Positions 35,154 to 44,153 of a DNA stretch of 64,000 nt are shown one piece after another. The stretch spans positions 1 through 64,000 of the forward strand of contig CAVZFN010000003.1 of assembly GCA_963774605.1 (NCBI GenBank). The letters run 5' to 3'. The DNA comes from PALSA-600 sp963774605. Its GTDB lineage: Bacteria; Actinomycetota; Thermoleophilia; Gaiellales; Gaiellaceae. A model generated the notes under the pieces. The model was given only the letters and a program-made list of their open reading frames with translations, did not search any database and was not told the DNA's origin. Made by a program: the position numbers and the translations under genes. The first letter of the stretch is position 1, and each line of letters opens with the position of its first letter.

Positions 35154-36001
35154 TGGACTTCTCGTTCACGTCCGAGCAAGAGGACCTTCGCCGCGAGGCA
35201 CGCTCCTTCCTCGAGGCGACACCGTCGCCTTCGATGGAGCAGCTCGCCGAGCTCGGCTGGGTCGGGATCCTGCAAGGCGGCGACTTCACGTTTCTCGACG
35301 CTGCAGTGCTCTTCGAGGAGCTCGGCCGCGTGCTCTACGACGGCCCGTTCGCCCTGAGCGAGGTCGCGGGCCAGCCGGGCGAAGACGTGTGGTCGATCGA
35401 GATCGACGGATTCGTCCCGCATCTCGACCAGGTGACCCGCGTGCTCACACCGGACATGCGCAGCACGAAGGCACAAGGGGAAACGCTCGCGACCGTCGAC
35501 GAGACGCTCGGTCTGGGCAGGCTGTCGCCGAACGGCGTCGATGCCGCACACGGCGACTGGGCCGACGTCGAGCGGCGACTGCTCGCGGCGCTCGCGTTGG
35601 AGGCGGTCGGCATCGGCTCGAAGGCGATCGAGCTGGCGCTGGCATACGTCTCCGATCGCGAGCAATTCGGGAAGAAGATCGGCTCGTACCAGGCGATCTC
35701 CCACTCGCTCGTCGACGGTTACGTCGCGGTTGAGCTCTCGCGTTCGCTCGCGTATTGGGCCGCCTGGTGCGTGGCGGAGGAGGACGAGCAGGTTGACCTG
35801 GCGGTCGCCGCTGCGAAGTCGCAGGCGACCGAAGCCGCCGTGCTGGCCTGTGAGAAGTCGATCCAGGCGCACGGGGGCATCGGCTTCACGTGGGAGCACC
35901 CGCTGCACCGGTACTACAAGCGTGCGCTCTGGCTGGAAGGCGCGCTCGGGTACGGGCGCGAGCACCGCGCAGGGATCGCCGCATCGCTTCTGTCCTCGTA
36001 A
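35153..36001 (+). CDS. Short acyl-CoA dehydrogenase partner
   Basis: 282 residues, about 100 shorter than usual. Keeps N-terminal helices (MDFSFTSEQEDLRREARSFLE), a reduced beta domain, and C-terminal AYVSDREQFGKKIGSYQAISH with AHGGIGFTWEHPLHRYYKR. The short middle domain fits the non-catalytic or alpha subunit of an alpha2beta2 ACAD. Its ATG overlaps the preceding stop (TGATG), so the two are coupled. Confidence 0.85.
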   Translation: MDFSFTSEQEDLRREARSFLEATPSPSMEQLAELGWVGILQGGDFTFLDAAVLFEELGRVLYDGPFALSEVAGQPGEDVWSIEIDGFVPHLDQVTRVLTPDMRSTKAQGETLATVDETLGLGRLSPNGVDAAHGDWADVERRLLAALALEAVGIGSKAIELALAYVSDREQFGKKIGSYQAISHSLVDGYVAVELSRSLAYWAAWCVAEEDEQVDLAVAAAKSQATEAAVLACEKSIQAHGGIGFTWEHPLHRYYKRALWLEGALGYGREHRAGIAASLLSS

Positions 36002-36774
36002 CCGGCACCTCGACGGGGATCGGCCGCGCAACCGCCGTTCACCTGCGCGATTCCGGTTGGCTCGTCTACGCCTCGGTGCGACGCGCGGGCGAGTGTCCTG
36101 CGGGGACGACCGAGCTGGTCTTCGACGTGACCGACGCAGAAGGCATTGCGCGTGCGGCGTCAGAGGTCGCATCGCTCGACGCTCTCGTGGACAACGCAGG
36201 CATCGCGATCGCGGCGCCGCTCGAGTTTCTGCCACCGGAGGAGCTGACGCGGCAACTCGACGTCAACGTCGTCGGCCAGCTGCGCGTGTTGCAGGCGTTC
36301 CTACCGGCGCTGCGCCGGTCGCGGGGCCGCATCGTCCTGATGGGCTCGATCGGCGGGCGATCGGCCCTTCCGTTTCTCGGGGCCTATGCGATGTCGAAGT
36401 TCGCGCTGGAGGCGATGGCGGATGCGCTGCGGATCGAACTGGCCCCGTTCGGCGTGCGAGTTGCGATCGTCGAGCCTGGGACGATCGCCACTCCGATCTG
36501 GTCGAAGCCGCAGCCCACCGTCGAGAAGTTCCGCGCCGAGGCCACAGAGTTGTACGGTGCACGAGTGACGAAGTTCCGTGCCCTCGCAGCCGCTCGCGCA
36601 GCTCGAGCCGTACCGCCTCTCGAGGTTGCCAAAGCGGTCGAGCACGCGCTCACCTCGGCGAAGCCGAAGACACGCTACGTCGTCGGGCCGGACGCAAAGC
36701 GGCGCGCCCGAGTGCAGAAGCTCCCGGACCGGTTGCGCGACCGGGTGCTCACGCGCTTTCTCTTCGGCTCATGA
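35983..36774 (+). CDS. Short-chain dehydrogenase/reductase
   Basis: NAD(P)-dependent oxidoreductase. Motifs: VLVTGTSTGIGRATAV (TGxxxGIG), DALVDNAGIAIA, MGSIGGRS (catalytic Ser), YAMSKFALE (Tyr-x-x-x-Lys), VEPGTIATPI. The start is a problem: the Rossmann strand begins straight after 35983, but no ATG, GTG or TTG is in frame there; ATC 35983 would be a rare start. The nearest canonical codon is GTG 35890, adding 31 unlike residues and overlapping the previous gene by 112 nt. Overlaps the next gene by four nt (ATGA). Confidence 0.8.
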   Translation: MASVLVTGTSTGIGRATAVHLRDSGWLVYASVRRAGECPAGTTELVFDVTDAEGIARAASEVASLDALVDNAGIAIAAPLEFLPPEELTRQLDVNVVGQLRVLQAFLPALRRSRGRIVLMGSIGGRSALPFLGAYAMSKFALEAMADALRIELAPFGVRVAIVEPGTIATPIWSKPQPTVEKFRAEATELYGARVTKFRALAAARAARAVPPLEVAKAVEHALTSAKPKTRYVVGPDAKRRARVQKLPDRLRDRVLTRFLFGS

Positions 36775-37082
36775 GGATGCTCAATCTCGCCGTGCGGTTC
36801 GGCTGCGAGCTCGCCGCGCTGGTGGCGTTCGTCTGGTGGGGCTGGCCGCTCGTCGGTTGGCTGGTGGCGGCCGCCGTCGCCGTGATGTGGGGGCTGGTGG
36901 TCGCGCCCAAGGCGACGCACCGTCTGCCCGATCCGCCGCGCCTCCTCGTCGAGCTGGTGATCTTCGCTTCGGCGATCGTCGCGTTCTACGAGGCGGGAAG
37001 CACCACCGTCGCCGCCGTCTTCGGCGTCCTGGCCGTGGGGAGCGCCGTGCTCGTCCGCGTCTGGCCCGAGCCGGTCGCCTGA
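36771..37082 (+). CDS. YrdB-like (DUF2568) membrane protein
   Basis: 103 residues with four helices (LAVRFGCELAALVAFVWWG, LVGWLVAAAVAVMWGLVVA, LLVELVIFASAIVAFYEAG, VAAVFGVLAVGSAVLV), matching DUF2568 of Firmicutes and actinobacteria. Function unknown. Coupled to the upstream SDR by ATGA. Confidence 0.75.
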   Translation: MRMLNLAVRFGCELAALVAFVWWGWPLVGWLVAAAVAVMWGLVVAPKATHRLPDPPRLLVELVIFASAIVAFYEAGSTTVAAVFGVLAVGSAVLVRVWPEPVA

Positions 37083-37086
37083 CGCC

Positions 37087-37092
37087 TAGGAT
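37087..37092 (+). promoter_or_regulatory. Internal leaderless -10 box (TAGGAT)
   Basis: TAGGAT ends 7 nt before ATG 37100, giving the cupin/acyl-CoA ligase part its own start. Confidence 0.65.
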
Positions 37093-37099
37093 CCCGCGC

Positions 37100-37495
37100 A
37101 TGAGCTATTCGATCTCCTCTCTCGACGCGCTCGGGGAGGGCTACGGGTTCCGCAAGGTCCGCGGGCCGCTCGGCGTGAGCGCGTTCGGTGTCAACGCACT
37201 CGTCCTACCGCCCGGCTTCGAAGGGCCGAATCACTACCACGATCACCAGGACGAGCTCTACTTCGTGCATCGCGGCACCGCGACGTTCTCGTTCGACGGC
37301 GATCAGCAAGAGGTCGCCGAGGGCGGCATCGTCCACGTCGAGTCGACAACACACCGGATGATCTCGAACCGCACCGGCGACGATCTCGTTCTCTTCATCG
37401 TCGGCGGTAAGGGCGGCTACGTCGAGCGCGACGGCCAAGTCGTGAGCCCGGACGATCTCGCGAAGCGGATCGCGATGAAGGAGCTGCAGACGTGA
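37100..37495 (+). CDS. Cupin-domain protein
   Basis: 131 residues, single small beta-barrel. The metal-binding cupin motif is GPNHYHDHQDELYFVHRGTATFSF (His-x-His-x3-Glu), with the second motif VHVESTTHRMISN (His). A metal ion is likely bound. Enzyme or sensor is not decided. Overlaps the ligase by four nt. Confidence 0.85.
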   Translation: MSYSISSLDALGEGYGFRKVRGPLGVSAFGVNALVLPPGFEGPNHYHDHQDELYFVHRGTATFSFDGDQQEVAEGGIVHVESTTHRMISNRTGDDLVLFIVGGKGGYVERDGQVVSPDDLAKRIAMKELQT

Positions 37496-39096
37496 ATGGT
37501 CTGATGATGGACTACCAGCTGACGCTCCCCTCCTTGTTGCGGCGGGGCGAGCAGTACAACGGCGGCAACGAGATCGTCACCCGCCTGCCGGATAAGAGCT
37601 TCCACCGCACGACCTACGGCGAGAACTGCCGCAGGGCGCGCGCGCTCGCCGTCGGGCTGCAGGAGCTCGGGCTGCAGCGGGGCGATCGTGTGGCGACGCT
37701 CTGCTGGAACCACCATCAGCACCACGAGGCCTACCTCGGCATTCCGAGCGGCGGCTTCGTGCTCCACACGCTGAACCTGCGCCTGCACCCGAACGATCTC
37801 GCCTACATCGCGACCCACGCCGGCGACAAGGTCGTGATCGTCGACAAGGCGCTCCTGCCGCTGCTCGAACAGTTCGTGGACCGGACTCCGATCGAGCACG
37901 TGCTCGTCGTCGAGGACTCGTACGAGGAACTCGTCAGCGCGGCTGATGCCGACGCCTGGCGCGATCCGGAGCTCGATGAGAACGAGGCCGCAGCCATGTG
38001 TTACACGAGCGGCACGACCGGGCTCCCGAAGGGCGTCCTCTACTCGCACCGCTCCACGATGCTGCACACCCTCGGCGTCGCTTCCGGCAACCCTATGGGG
38101 CTCGGGATCGCCGAGTCCGACACGATCCTGCCCGTGGTGCCGATGTTCCACGCGAACGCGTGGGGGTATCCCTACCTCGCGACGATGCTCGGCGCGAAGC
38201 TCGTCTACCCCGGCCCGCACCTCGACCCGGAAAGCCTGCTCGACGCCTTCGTCCAGGAAGGCGTGACCTGGACCGCGGGTGTGCCGACGATCTGGCTCGG
38301 AATCCTCGGGCTGCTGGACGCGAATCCCGGCAAATGGGACCTCTCGAGGATGAAGGGAATGCTCGTCGGCGGCTCCGCCGCTCCACGCTCGATGATCGCC
38401 GGGTTCAAGCAGCGGCACGGGTTGAGCGTCGTCCACGGCTGGGGGATGACCGAGACCTCACCGGTCGCCTCCACCGCACAGCTGCCGGGCGATCTCGCCG
38501 AAGCGGACGAGGAGACGCAATTCGACTACATCGCCATGCAAGGGCGGCCGCTGCCGCTCGTCGAGCTGCGCAACCGGGACGCTGAGGGAACGGTTCTTCC
38601 GTGGGACGGCGAGTCGATGGGCGAGCTCGAGATTCGCGGCCCGTGGGTCGCGGCCGGCTACTACGACACGCCCGATCAGGCAGAACGCTGGACGGAAGAC
38701 GGATGGTTCAAGACGGGGGACGTGGTCGCGATGCACCCGCGCGGCTTCATCATGATCAAGGACCGCTCCAAGGACGTGATCAAGTCCGGTGGCGAGTGGA
38801 TCTCATCCGTCGAGCTCGAGAATGCGCTCATGGCTCACCCGGCGGTTGCCGAGGCCGCGGTGATCGCCATCCCGGACCCGAAATGGGATGAGCGGCCCCT
38901 TGCGGCTGTGGTGCTTCGCGAAGGGAAGACGGCGACCGCCGATGAGCTGCGCGAGTTCCTTGCGCCGAACTTCGCGAAGTTCTGGCTGCCCGAGCGGTTC
39001 GAGTTCGTCGCCGAGATTCCGAAGACGAGTGTCGGCAAGTTCCGCAAGACCGAGCTGCGCGAGATGTTCGCCGAACAGGCGGCAGCGACGACATGA
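37492..39096 (+). CDS. Fatty-acid CoA ligase (AMP-binding)
   Basis: 534 residues, adenylate-forming ligase that activates a carboxylic acid as acyl-AMP and then acyl-CoA. P-loop MCYTSGTTGLPKGVLYSH, GWGMTETSPVAS, WFKTGDVVAMHPRGFIMIKDRSKDVIKSGGEWIS (hinge), and the closing Lys region TSVGKFRKTELRE. Medium/long-chain type by size. Feeds the neighbouring acyl-CoA dehydrogenases and hydratase. Confidence 0.9.
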   Translation: MNGLMMDYQLTLPSLLRRGEQYNGGNEIVTRLPDKSFHRTTYGENCRRARALAVGLQELGLQRGDRVATLCWNHHQHHEAYLGIPSGGFVLHTLNLRLHPNDLAYIATHAGDKVVIVDKALLPLLEQFVDRTPIEHVLVVEDSYEELVSAADADAWRDPELDENEAAAMCYTSGTTGLPKGVLYSHRSTMLHTLGVASGNPMGLGIAESDTILPVVPMFHANAWGYPYLATMLGAKLVYPGPHLDPESLLDAFVQEGVTWTAGVPTIWLGILGLLDANPGKWDLSRMKGMLVGGSAAPRSMIAGFKQRHGLSVVHGWGMTETSPVASTAQLPGDLAEADEETQFDYIAMQGRPLPLVELRNRDAEGTVLPWDGESMGELEIRGPWVAAGYYDTPDQAERWTEDGWFKTGDVVAMHPRGFIMIKDRSKDVIKSGGEWISSVELENALMAHPAVAEAAVIAIPDPKWDERPLAAVVLREGKTATADELREFLAPNFAKFWLPERFEFVAEIPKTSVGKFRKTELREMFAEQAAATT

Positions 39097-39809
39097 TCGA
39101 GACCGTTTGGCTCGACAACCCGCCGGTCAACGCCGTCAACGCGGGGATCATCGACACACTGTGGAAGACGTTCGAGCAGCTCGGCCCCGACGTTCGCGCA
39201 GTCGTGCTGCGGGGCCGGGGCGAGCGCGCATTCTCGGCCGGGGCCGACATCACGGGTTTTGTGGGCGGCGCCGCGGACGGGGAACGCCCGGCAGGCATCC
39301 AGCCCGTCGCAGACCTGATCGAACACGCACCGGTGCCGGTGGTGGCCGCGATTCACGGCTACTGCCTCGGCGGCGGGCTCGAGATCGCACTCGCCTGCGA
39401 CTTCCGCATCGCGCAGCGCGACGCTCAGCTGGGTTTTCCGGAGGTGAACCTCGGGCTCCTGCCTGGTGGCGGCGGCACGCAGCGCGCTCCGCGGCTGATC
39501 TCGCCCGGGCGCGCGCGTTGGCTCGTCATGTCGGGAGAGCGGATCCCGGCCGAGACGGCCGAGGCCTGGGGGTTGGTCGAGTTCGTCGTCGACGACCTCG
39601 ACGACGCCATCGCCCGCTACGTCGAGCCGCTCGCGAAGCAGAGCCCGCACGCGATTCGCCAGATCAAGGATCTGCTTCGCGACACGCGCGACGCGCGCAG
39701 CGACGAGCGCGAGGTGCTGGCGTTCGCCGCCTGTCTCAACTCGGAGGATGGGCAGGAGGGTGTGGCCGCGTTCCTCGAGAAACGCGCCGCCAACTGGACC
39801 GGGCGGTGA
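39093..39809 (+). CDS. Enoyl-CoA hydratase/isomerase
   Basis: 238 residues, crotonase fold. Oxyanion-hole segment GERAFSAGADITGF and IHGYCLGGGLEIALACDFRIAQ, LGLLPGGGGTQRAPRL (Glu of hydratase is GFPEVNLGLLPGGG). Adds water to enoyl-CoA in beta-oxidation. Starts on the ligase stop (ATGA) and ends on the next start (GTGA). Confidence 0.9.
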   Translation: MIETVWLDNPPVNAVNAGIIDTLWKTFEQLGPDVRAVVLRGRGERAFSAGADITGFVGGAADGERPAGIQPVADLIEHAPVPVVAAIHGYCLGGGLEIALACDFRIAQRDAQLGFPEVNLGLLPGGGGTQRAPRLISPGRARWLVMSGERIPAETAEAWGLVEFVVDDLDDAIARYVEPLAKQSPHAIRQIKDLLRDTRDARSDEREVLAFAACLNSEDGQEGVAAFLEKRAANWTGR

Positions 39810-40702
39810 AGGCCGTCGTGCTGCGTGAGGTCGGCGGCGACCTCACCCTCGAGGACTGGCCCGAGCCGACGGGCAGCGTGGTCGACGTTCGTGCGGCAGG
39901 CGTCAATTTTGCGGACATCCTGATCAGGCGCGGTCTCTATCCGCAGGCTCCGGACCTGCCCTACGTGCTCGGAAACGAGGTCGCAGGTGAGCTGGGCGGC
40001 GGGCGTGTGCTTGCGCTGTCTCGGGCAGCGGGTGGCTACGCGGAGCGGGTCGAGGTCGATCCGCAGTGGACGTTCACGCTCCCCGACGACGCGACGTTCG
40101 CCGCCGGCGCGTCGTTTCTCACCACCTATCTCACGGCGTACATCCCGCTGCATCGCCAGGTGCGCATCACGCCGGCGTCCACGGTGCTCGTGCATGCCGG
40201 GTCCGGTGGTGTCGGTTGCGCGGCGATCCAGCTCGCCAAGCAGCTCGGCGCCAAGGTGATCGCGACCGCGAGCTCCGACGAGAAGCGCACCTTCGCACTC
40301 GGGGTCGGAGCCGACGAGGCGCTCGGCTACGACCAGCTCGACGACCTCCGGGTCGACTTCGTGATCGACCCGGTCGGCGGCGAGGTGTTCACCCGCTCGC
40401 TGTCGCTCCTCAACCCGCTCGGAGCGATCGTCGCCGTCGGGTTCGCGGGCGGACTGTGGACCGACCCGAGCGTGCAGTGGCTCGTCGGACGGAACGCATC
40501 CGTCGTCGGCGTCTACCTCGGTCGCCTGATGAAGCTGCAGCCGCAACTCGTGCACGAATGCGCGATCGAGTTGCTCGCCCTGTGGGCGCAGGGTGAGATC
40601 GACCCGGTCGTCGGTGCAACCTTCCCACTCGCGGAGGCCGGGGCGGCCCACTCACTCATCGAAGGCCGGCGGCACGTCGGCAAAGTGGTGCTCGAACCGT
40701 GA
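39806..40702 (+). CDS. Quinone oxidoreductase-like NADPH enzyme
   Basis: 298 residues, zinc-free medium-chain dehydrogenase (zeta-crystallin type). GVNFADILIRRGLYPQAPDLPYVLGNEVAGEL, NADPH-binding VLVHAGSGGVGCAAIQLAKQLGAKVIATAS, and the end FPLAEAGAAHSLIEGRRHVGKVVLEP. No zinc ligands, as expected. Reduces enones or quinones; may saturate an enoyl intermediate. Confidence 0.85.
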   Translation: MKAVVLREVGGDLTLEDWPEPTGSVVDVRAAGVNFADILIRRGLYPQAPDLPYVLGNEVAGELGGGRVLALSRAAGGYAERVEVDPQWTFTLPDDATFAAGASFLTTYLTAYIPLHRQVRITPASTVLVHAGSGGVGCAAIQLAKQLGAKVIATASSDEKRTFALGVGADEALGYDQLDDLRVDFVIDPVGGEVFTRSLSLLNPLGAIVAVGFAGGLWTDPSVQWLVGRNASVVGVYLGRLMKLQPQLVHECAIELLALWAQGEIDPVVGATFPLAEAGAAHSLIEGRRHVGKVVLEP

Positions 40703-41382
40703 AGGCGCTCGTGACCGGGGGCGAGGGCGGCCTGGGCCGTGCGATGCGGGCCCGGCTCGAGGGGGAGGGCTTCGAGGTCGCGTCGCTCGATCTGACGACC
40801 GGCTTCGACGTTACCGATCCTGCTGCATGGGAGAGTGTCGAGGCGGTCGACCTTGCGTGTCTGAACGCCGGCATCCTCACCGCCGGAACCGACCTGCGCA
40901 CACTCGCGTACGACGACTACCGGCGGGCAGTCTCGGTCAACGTCGACGGCATCGTCCTCGGCGTTCGTCGCCTTGCGCAGGTGATGGAGCAGGGCACGAT
41001 CGTCGCCACCGCATCGCTCGCCGGCCTCGTCGGGATGCCCCTCGACCCGATCTATTCGCTGACGAAGCATGCCGTGGTCGGGTTCGTGCGCAGCATCGCC
41101 CCGCAGATCACGCCGATCAGGATCAACGCGATCTGCCCCGGAATCGCCGATACGCCGATGCTCGACCAGCACGACCAGAGAGCGCTCTTCGCGTCAGCCG
41201 GGTTTCCGCTGCTGCAGCCCGACGAGGTTGCCGATGCGATGTGGCTGGCGGCAGTCAGCGAGGCGTCCGGCGAGTGCTGGTTCGTCCAGCCGGGCCGTGC
41301 GCCCGCTCCGTTCCGGTTCCCGAACGTTCCCGGACCGCGGCGCGAAGGCGAGACCGTGGGGCTGCCGCCGATCGGCGGTTAG
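40699..41382 (+). CDS. Short-chain dehydrogenase/reductase
   Basis: 227 residues. ALVTGGEGGLGRAMRARL (cofactor), LACLNAGIL, TASLAGLVG (Ser), YSLTKHAVVGF (Tyr-x-x-x-Lys), CPGIADTPM. Probable 3-hydroxyacyl-CoA or alcohol dehydrogenase for the operon. GTG overlaps the previous stop (GTGA); the end meets the convergent AlgH gene by four nt. Confidence 0.85.
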   Translation: MKALVTGGEGGLGRAMRARLEGEGFEVASLDLTTGFDVTDPAAWESVEAVDLACLNAGILTAGTDLRTLAYDDYRRAVSVNVDGIVLGVRRLAQVMEQGTIVATASLAGLVGMPLDPIYSLTKHAVVGFVRSIAPQITPIRINAICPGIADTPMLDQHDQRALFASAGFPLLQPDEVADAMWLAAVSEASGECWFVQPGRAPAPFRFPNVPGPRREGETVGLPPIGG

Positions 41383-41918
41383 TTGAGGCCGGGGTCGAAG
41401 GGCATGTCGACCATCAGCTCGAAGGGGCCGCCCTTGCGGTGCAGGACGGTCCGCCACAGCTCCTCCGGGTCGTCCGCGAAGGCGTCGTCGGTGAGCGCAT
41501 CCACGACGATCCAGGACGATTCCTCGAGCTCGGCTTCGAGTTGTCCGATGCCCCAGCCGGAATAGCCGGCGAAGAGGCGCATTCGCTGGATCGAGAGATC
41601 CTCGGGCTCGGCCTCCGCCGCCATGAACCCGAGCCGTTCCATGATCGGCGCTGCCGCATCCTCGACGTCGTTGAACTCCGCGAGCACCATGAACGCTTCC
41701 GGCTGCACAGGCCCGCCGACGAAGACCGGGTCGGTAGCGCCGGGCAGACCTTCGAGCGAGGGCACCGCATCGACGGCCGCTACTTCGGACGGACGGCTGA
41801 GCACGAGCCCCATGGCGCCCTCGTCGTCGTGATGCGCGATCAGGACCACCGTCTTGCGGAAGTTCGGATCGTGGAGCGCCGGAGACGAGACGAGCAGCTT
41901 CCCTTGCAGCGAGTCCAC
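41379..41918 (-). CDS. YqgE/AlgH-family protein (DUF179)
   Basis: 179 residues. Typical start LQGKLLVSSPALHDPNFRKTVVLIAHHDDEGAMGLVLSRP, YSGWGIGQLEAELEESSWIVVDA and ELWRTVL at the end. The family is linked to regulation but lacks a known activity. GTG starts directly after the TAG of the upstream acyl-CoA dehydrogenase, so the two are co-transcribed. Confidence 0.9.
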   Translation of the reverse strand: MDSLQGKLLVSSPALHDPNFRKTVVLIAHHDDEGAMGLVLSRPSEVAAVDAVPSLEGLPGATDPVFVGGPVQPEAFMVLAEFNDVEDAAAPIMERLGFMAAEAEPEDLSIQRMRLFAGYSGWGIGQLEAELEESSWIVVDALTDDAFADDPEELWRTVLHRKGGPFELMVDMPFDPGLN

Positions 41919-43121
41919 CTACTGGAAATGCCACCCGTCGCCGTCCGCAAACGTGCGCAGGATCCGTTTGGCGACGACCTGGCGGTGGACCTCGTCAGGC
42001 CCGTCGTAGATCCGACCGCCCCGCGCCATCATCGCCATGTGGGCGAGCGGGGTCTCGTCTGTGAGGCCTTTCGCGCCGTGCACCTGGATCGCCCGGTCGA
42101 TGATGTCGTTCAGGACCTTCGCGGCGAAGAACTTGATCGCCGACACCTCGACCCGCGCCTCATCTCCGCCGTCGATCTTGTGCGCAGCGTCGAGTGTCAT
42201 CAGGCGGCAGGCCTGGATCTCGACGTAGCTGTCGGCGATCCAGTTCTGCACGGTCTGCTTGCGCGCGAGCGGCTCGCCGAACGTCTCGCGCTCCAGCGAG
42301 TAGCGGCACATGAGGTCGAACGCGCGTTGCATCTGCGCGAGCCAGCGCATGACGTGGTGGATGCGACCTGGTCCGAGCCGCTTCTGCGCGATCAGGAAAC
42401 CGGTGCCCTCCGCCCCGAGAGTGTTCGTCACCGGCACGCGAACGTCCGTGTACCGCACCTCGCAGTGCGTCGACCAGCCGCGCCCCGCGTGTCCCATGAC
42501 CGGCACCGGCCGCACGACGTCGACCCCTGGGGTTTCCACGGGAACGATGATCTGCGTCGCTCGCGCGTGCGGTGCGGCTTCGGGATCGGTGACGGTCATG
42601 ACGATTCCGAACGCAGCTCCCTCGGCGCCCGACGAGAACCACTTGTGCCCGTTGACCACCCAGTCGTCGCCGTCGCGCACCGCGCGAGTTCGCAGCGTCG
42701 TCGGGTCGGAGCCCGGCACCTCCGGCTCCGTCATCGAGAAGAACGAGCGGATCTGGCCGCCGACGAGCGGGAAGAGCCACCGCTGCTTCTGCTCCTCGGT
42801 GCCGAACATGTACAGGATCTCGGCGTTGCCTGCGTCTGGCGCCTGGCACCCGAAGATCAGCTGCCCCCACACGGTGAGGCCGATCTGTTCGTTCAGATAG
42901 GCGTAATCGAGGAAACCCGTTCCCGTGCCACCAGCTTCCGGCGGCACGTGCGGCGCCCAGAGCCCGAGCGCGCGCACCTCGTCGCGCAGCTTGGCGACGA
43001 GTGCGTCCGATTCATCGTTCTCCTGGTCGAGCAGGTGCTCGTTCGGGAGCACACGCTCGTGCATGAACGCACGCACCTGGGCGAGTCTTTCGGTGGGCGG
43101 CGCGAAGGTCGAGGTGGCCAT
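41919..43121 (-). CDS. Acyl-CoA dehydrogenase (long form)
   Basis: 400 residues, FAD enzyme. FFSMTEPEVPGSDPTTLRTRAVRDGDDWVVNGHKWFSSGAEGA, TDVRVPVTNTLGAEGTGFLIAQ, SLERETFGEPLARKQTVQNWIADSYV, IQVHGAKGLTDETPLAHMAMMARGGRIYDGPDEVHRQVVAKRIL. Resembles mammalian ACAD10/11-like dehydrogenases, and an APH-like kinase of the matching ACAD10/11 set is nearby. M 43121 preferred over 43127 because GATGCT lies 6 nt upstream of it. Confidence 0.9.
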   Translation of the reverse strand: MATSTFAPPTERLAQVRAFMHERVLPNEHLLDQENDESDALVAKLRDEVRALGLWAPHVPPEAGGTGTGFLDYAYLNEQIGLTVWGQLIFGCQAPDAGNAEILYMFGTEEQKQRWLFPLVGGQIRSFFSMTEPEVPGSDPTTLRTRAVRDGDDWVVNGHKWFSSGAEGAAFGIVMTVTDPEAAPHARATQIIVPVETPGVDVVRPVPVMGHAGRGWSTHCEVRYTDVRVPVTNTLGAEGTGFLIAQKRLGPGRIHHVMRWLAQMQRAFDLMCRYSLERETFGEPLARKQTVQNWIADSYVEIQACRLMTLDAAHKIDGGDEARVEVSAIKFFAAKVLNDIIDRAIQVHGAKGLTDETPLAHMAMMARGGRIYDGPDEVHRQVVAKRILRTFADGDGWHFQ

Positions 43122-43127
43122 TCCCAT

Positions 43128-43148
43128 AGCATCGCAGAGGAGTAGCTT
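43128..43148. promoter_or_regulatory. Divergent leaderless -10 boxes
   Basis: Minus GATGCT (43128-43133, 6 nt before the acyl-CoA dehydrogenase) and plus TAGCTT (43143-43148, 6 nt before ATG 43155). Confidence 0.55.
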
Positions 43149-43154
43149 TCACCA

Positions 43155-44153
43155 ATGAAGCTCGGCTTCTACATGGGCTACGCGCAGCCGGGAACGAGCC
43201 CGCTCGAGCTGCTCGGATTGGCGCGGGAGGCGGAGACACTCGGCTACGACTCGGCCTGGGCTGCGGAGGCCTGGGGCGTGGATGCGATCACGCCGCTCGC
43301 ATGGCTCGGCGCGCAGACCTCGACCCTGAAGCTCGGCACCGCGATCATGCAGCTGCCGGGCCGGTCGCCGGCCAACGCGGCGATGACCGCCGTGACGCTC
43401 GACCTGCTCTCGGGCGGCCGCTTCCTCATGGGGCTCGGGACATCAGGTCCCCAGGTCGTCGAGGGCTGGCACGGCCAGGAATGGGGGAAGCCGCTCGGCA
43501 AGACCCGGGAGTACGTCGAGATCGTGCGTGCGATCGTCCGTCGCGAGCGGCTCGAGCATCATGGCGCGCATTACGACATCCCGGTCCAGGGCGGCACCGG
43601 TCTCGGGAAGCCGTTGAAGCTGATGGCGCGCCCGCTGAGGGCGGCGATCCCGATCTACCTGGCCGCGATCGCGCCGAAGGCGGTCGAGCAGGCCTTCCAG
43701 ATCGCCGACGGCTGGCTGCCGATCTTCTGGTCGCCAGAGCAGGCGCGAGCCGTCTTTCCGGTCGACCGGGCGCGTGAGGGCTTCGACATCGCACCGTGCG
43801 TGCCCGCGATCGTCACCGACGACGTCGATTCCGGGCGCGCGATGCTGAAGGAGTACTACTCGTTCTACATCGGTGGGATGGGGGCCCGCGGGAAGAACTT
43901 CTACAACGATCTCTTCACGCGTTACGGCTACGAACGAGAAGCGCGCGAGATCGAGGATCTGTTCCTGGGCGGCCACCAGCGTGAGGCCGCGACGAAGGTC
44001 CCGGACTCGTTCGTCGACGAGGTTGCCCTGGTCGGCTCGGTCGAGCGCATCCGCGACCGGCTTGCCGCCTGGCGGGAGAGCGGCGCCACCACACTGCTCG
44101 TCTCGACGCGCGACTCGGCGACACTTCGCGGCGTCGCCGACGCGGCTAGCTGA
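43155..44153 (+). CDS. LLM-class F420-dependent oxidoreductase
   Basis: 332 residues, luciferase-like TIM barrel that normally uses coenzyme F420 in actinobacteria. MKLGFYMGYAQPGTSPLELLGLAREAETLGYDSAWAAEAWGVDAITPLAWLGA, LGTSGPQVVEGWHG, IYLAAIAPKAVEQAFQIADGWLP. Substrate unknown. Overlaps the convergent APH-like gene by eight nt. Confidence 0.85.
   Translation: MKLGFYMGYAQPGTSPLELLGLAREAETLGYDSAWAAEAWGVDAITPLAWLGAQTSTLKLGTAIMQLPGRSPANAAMTAVTLDLLSGGRFLMGLGTSGPQVVEGWHGQEWGKPLGKTREYVEIVRAIVRRERLEHHGAHYDIPVQGGTGLGKPLKLMARPLRAAIPIYLAAIAPKAVEQAFQIADGWLPIFWSPEQARAVFPVDRAREGFDIAPCVPAIVTDDVDSGRAMLKEYYSFYIGGMGARGKNFYNDLFTRYGYEREAREIEDLFLGGHQREAATKVPDSFVDEVALVGSVERIRDRLAAWRESGATTLLVSTRDSATLRGVADAAS

Noticed and set aside
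40593..43145. An 850-codon plus-strand open frame through the SDR, AlgH and acyl-CoA dehydrogenase genes
   Set aside because: It crosses genes on both strands and has no motif; the absence of stops is due to high GC.
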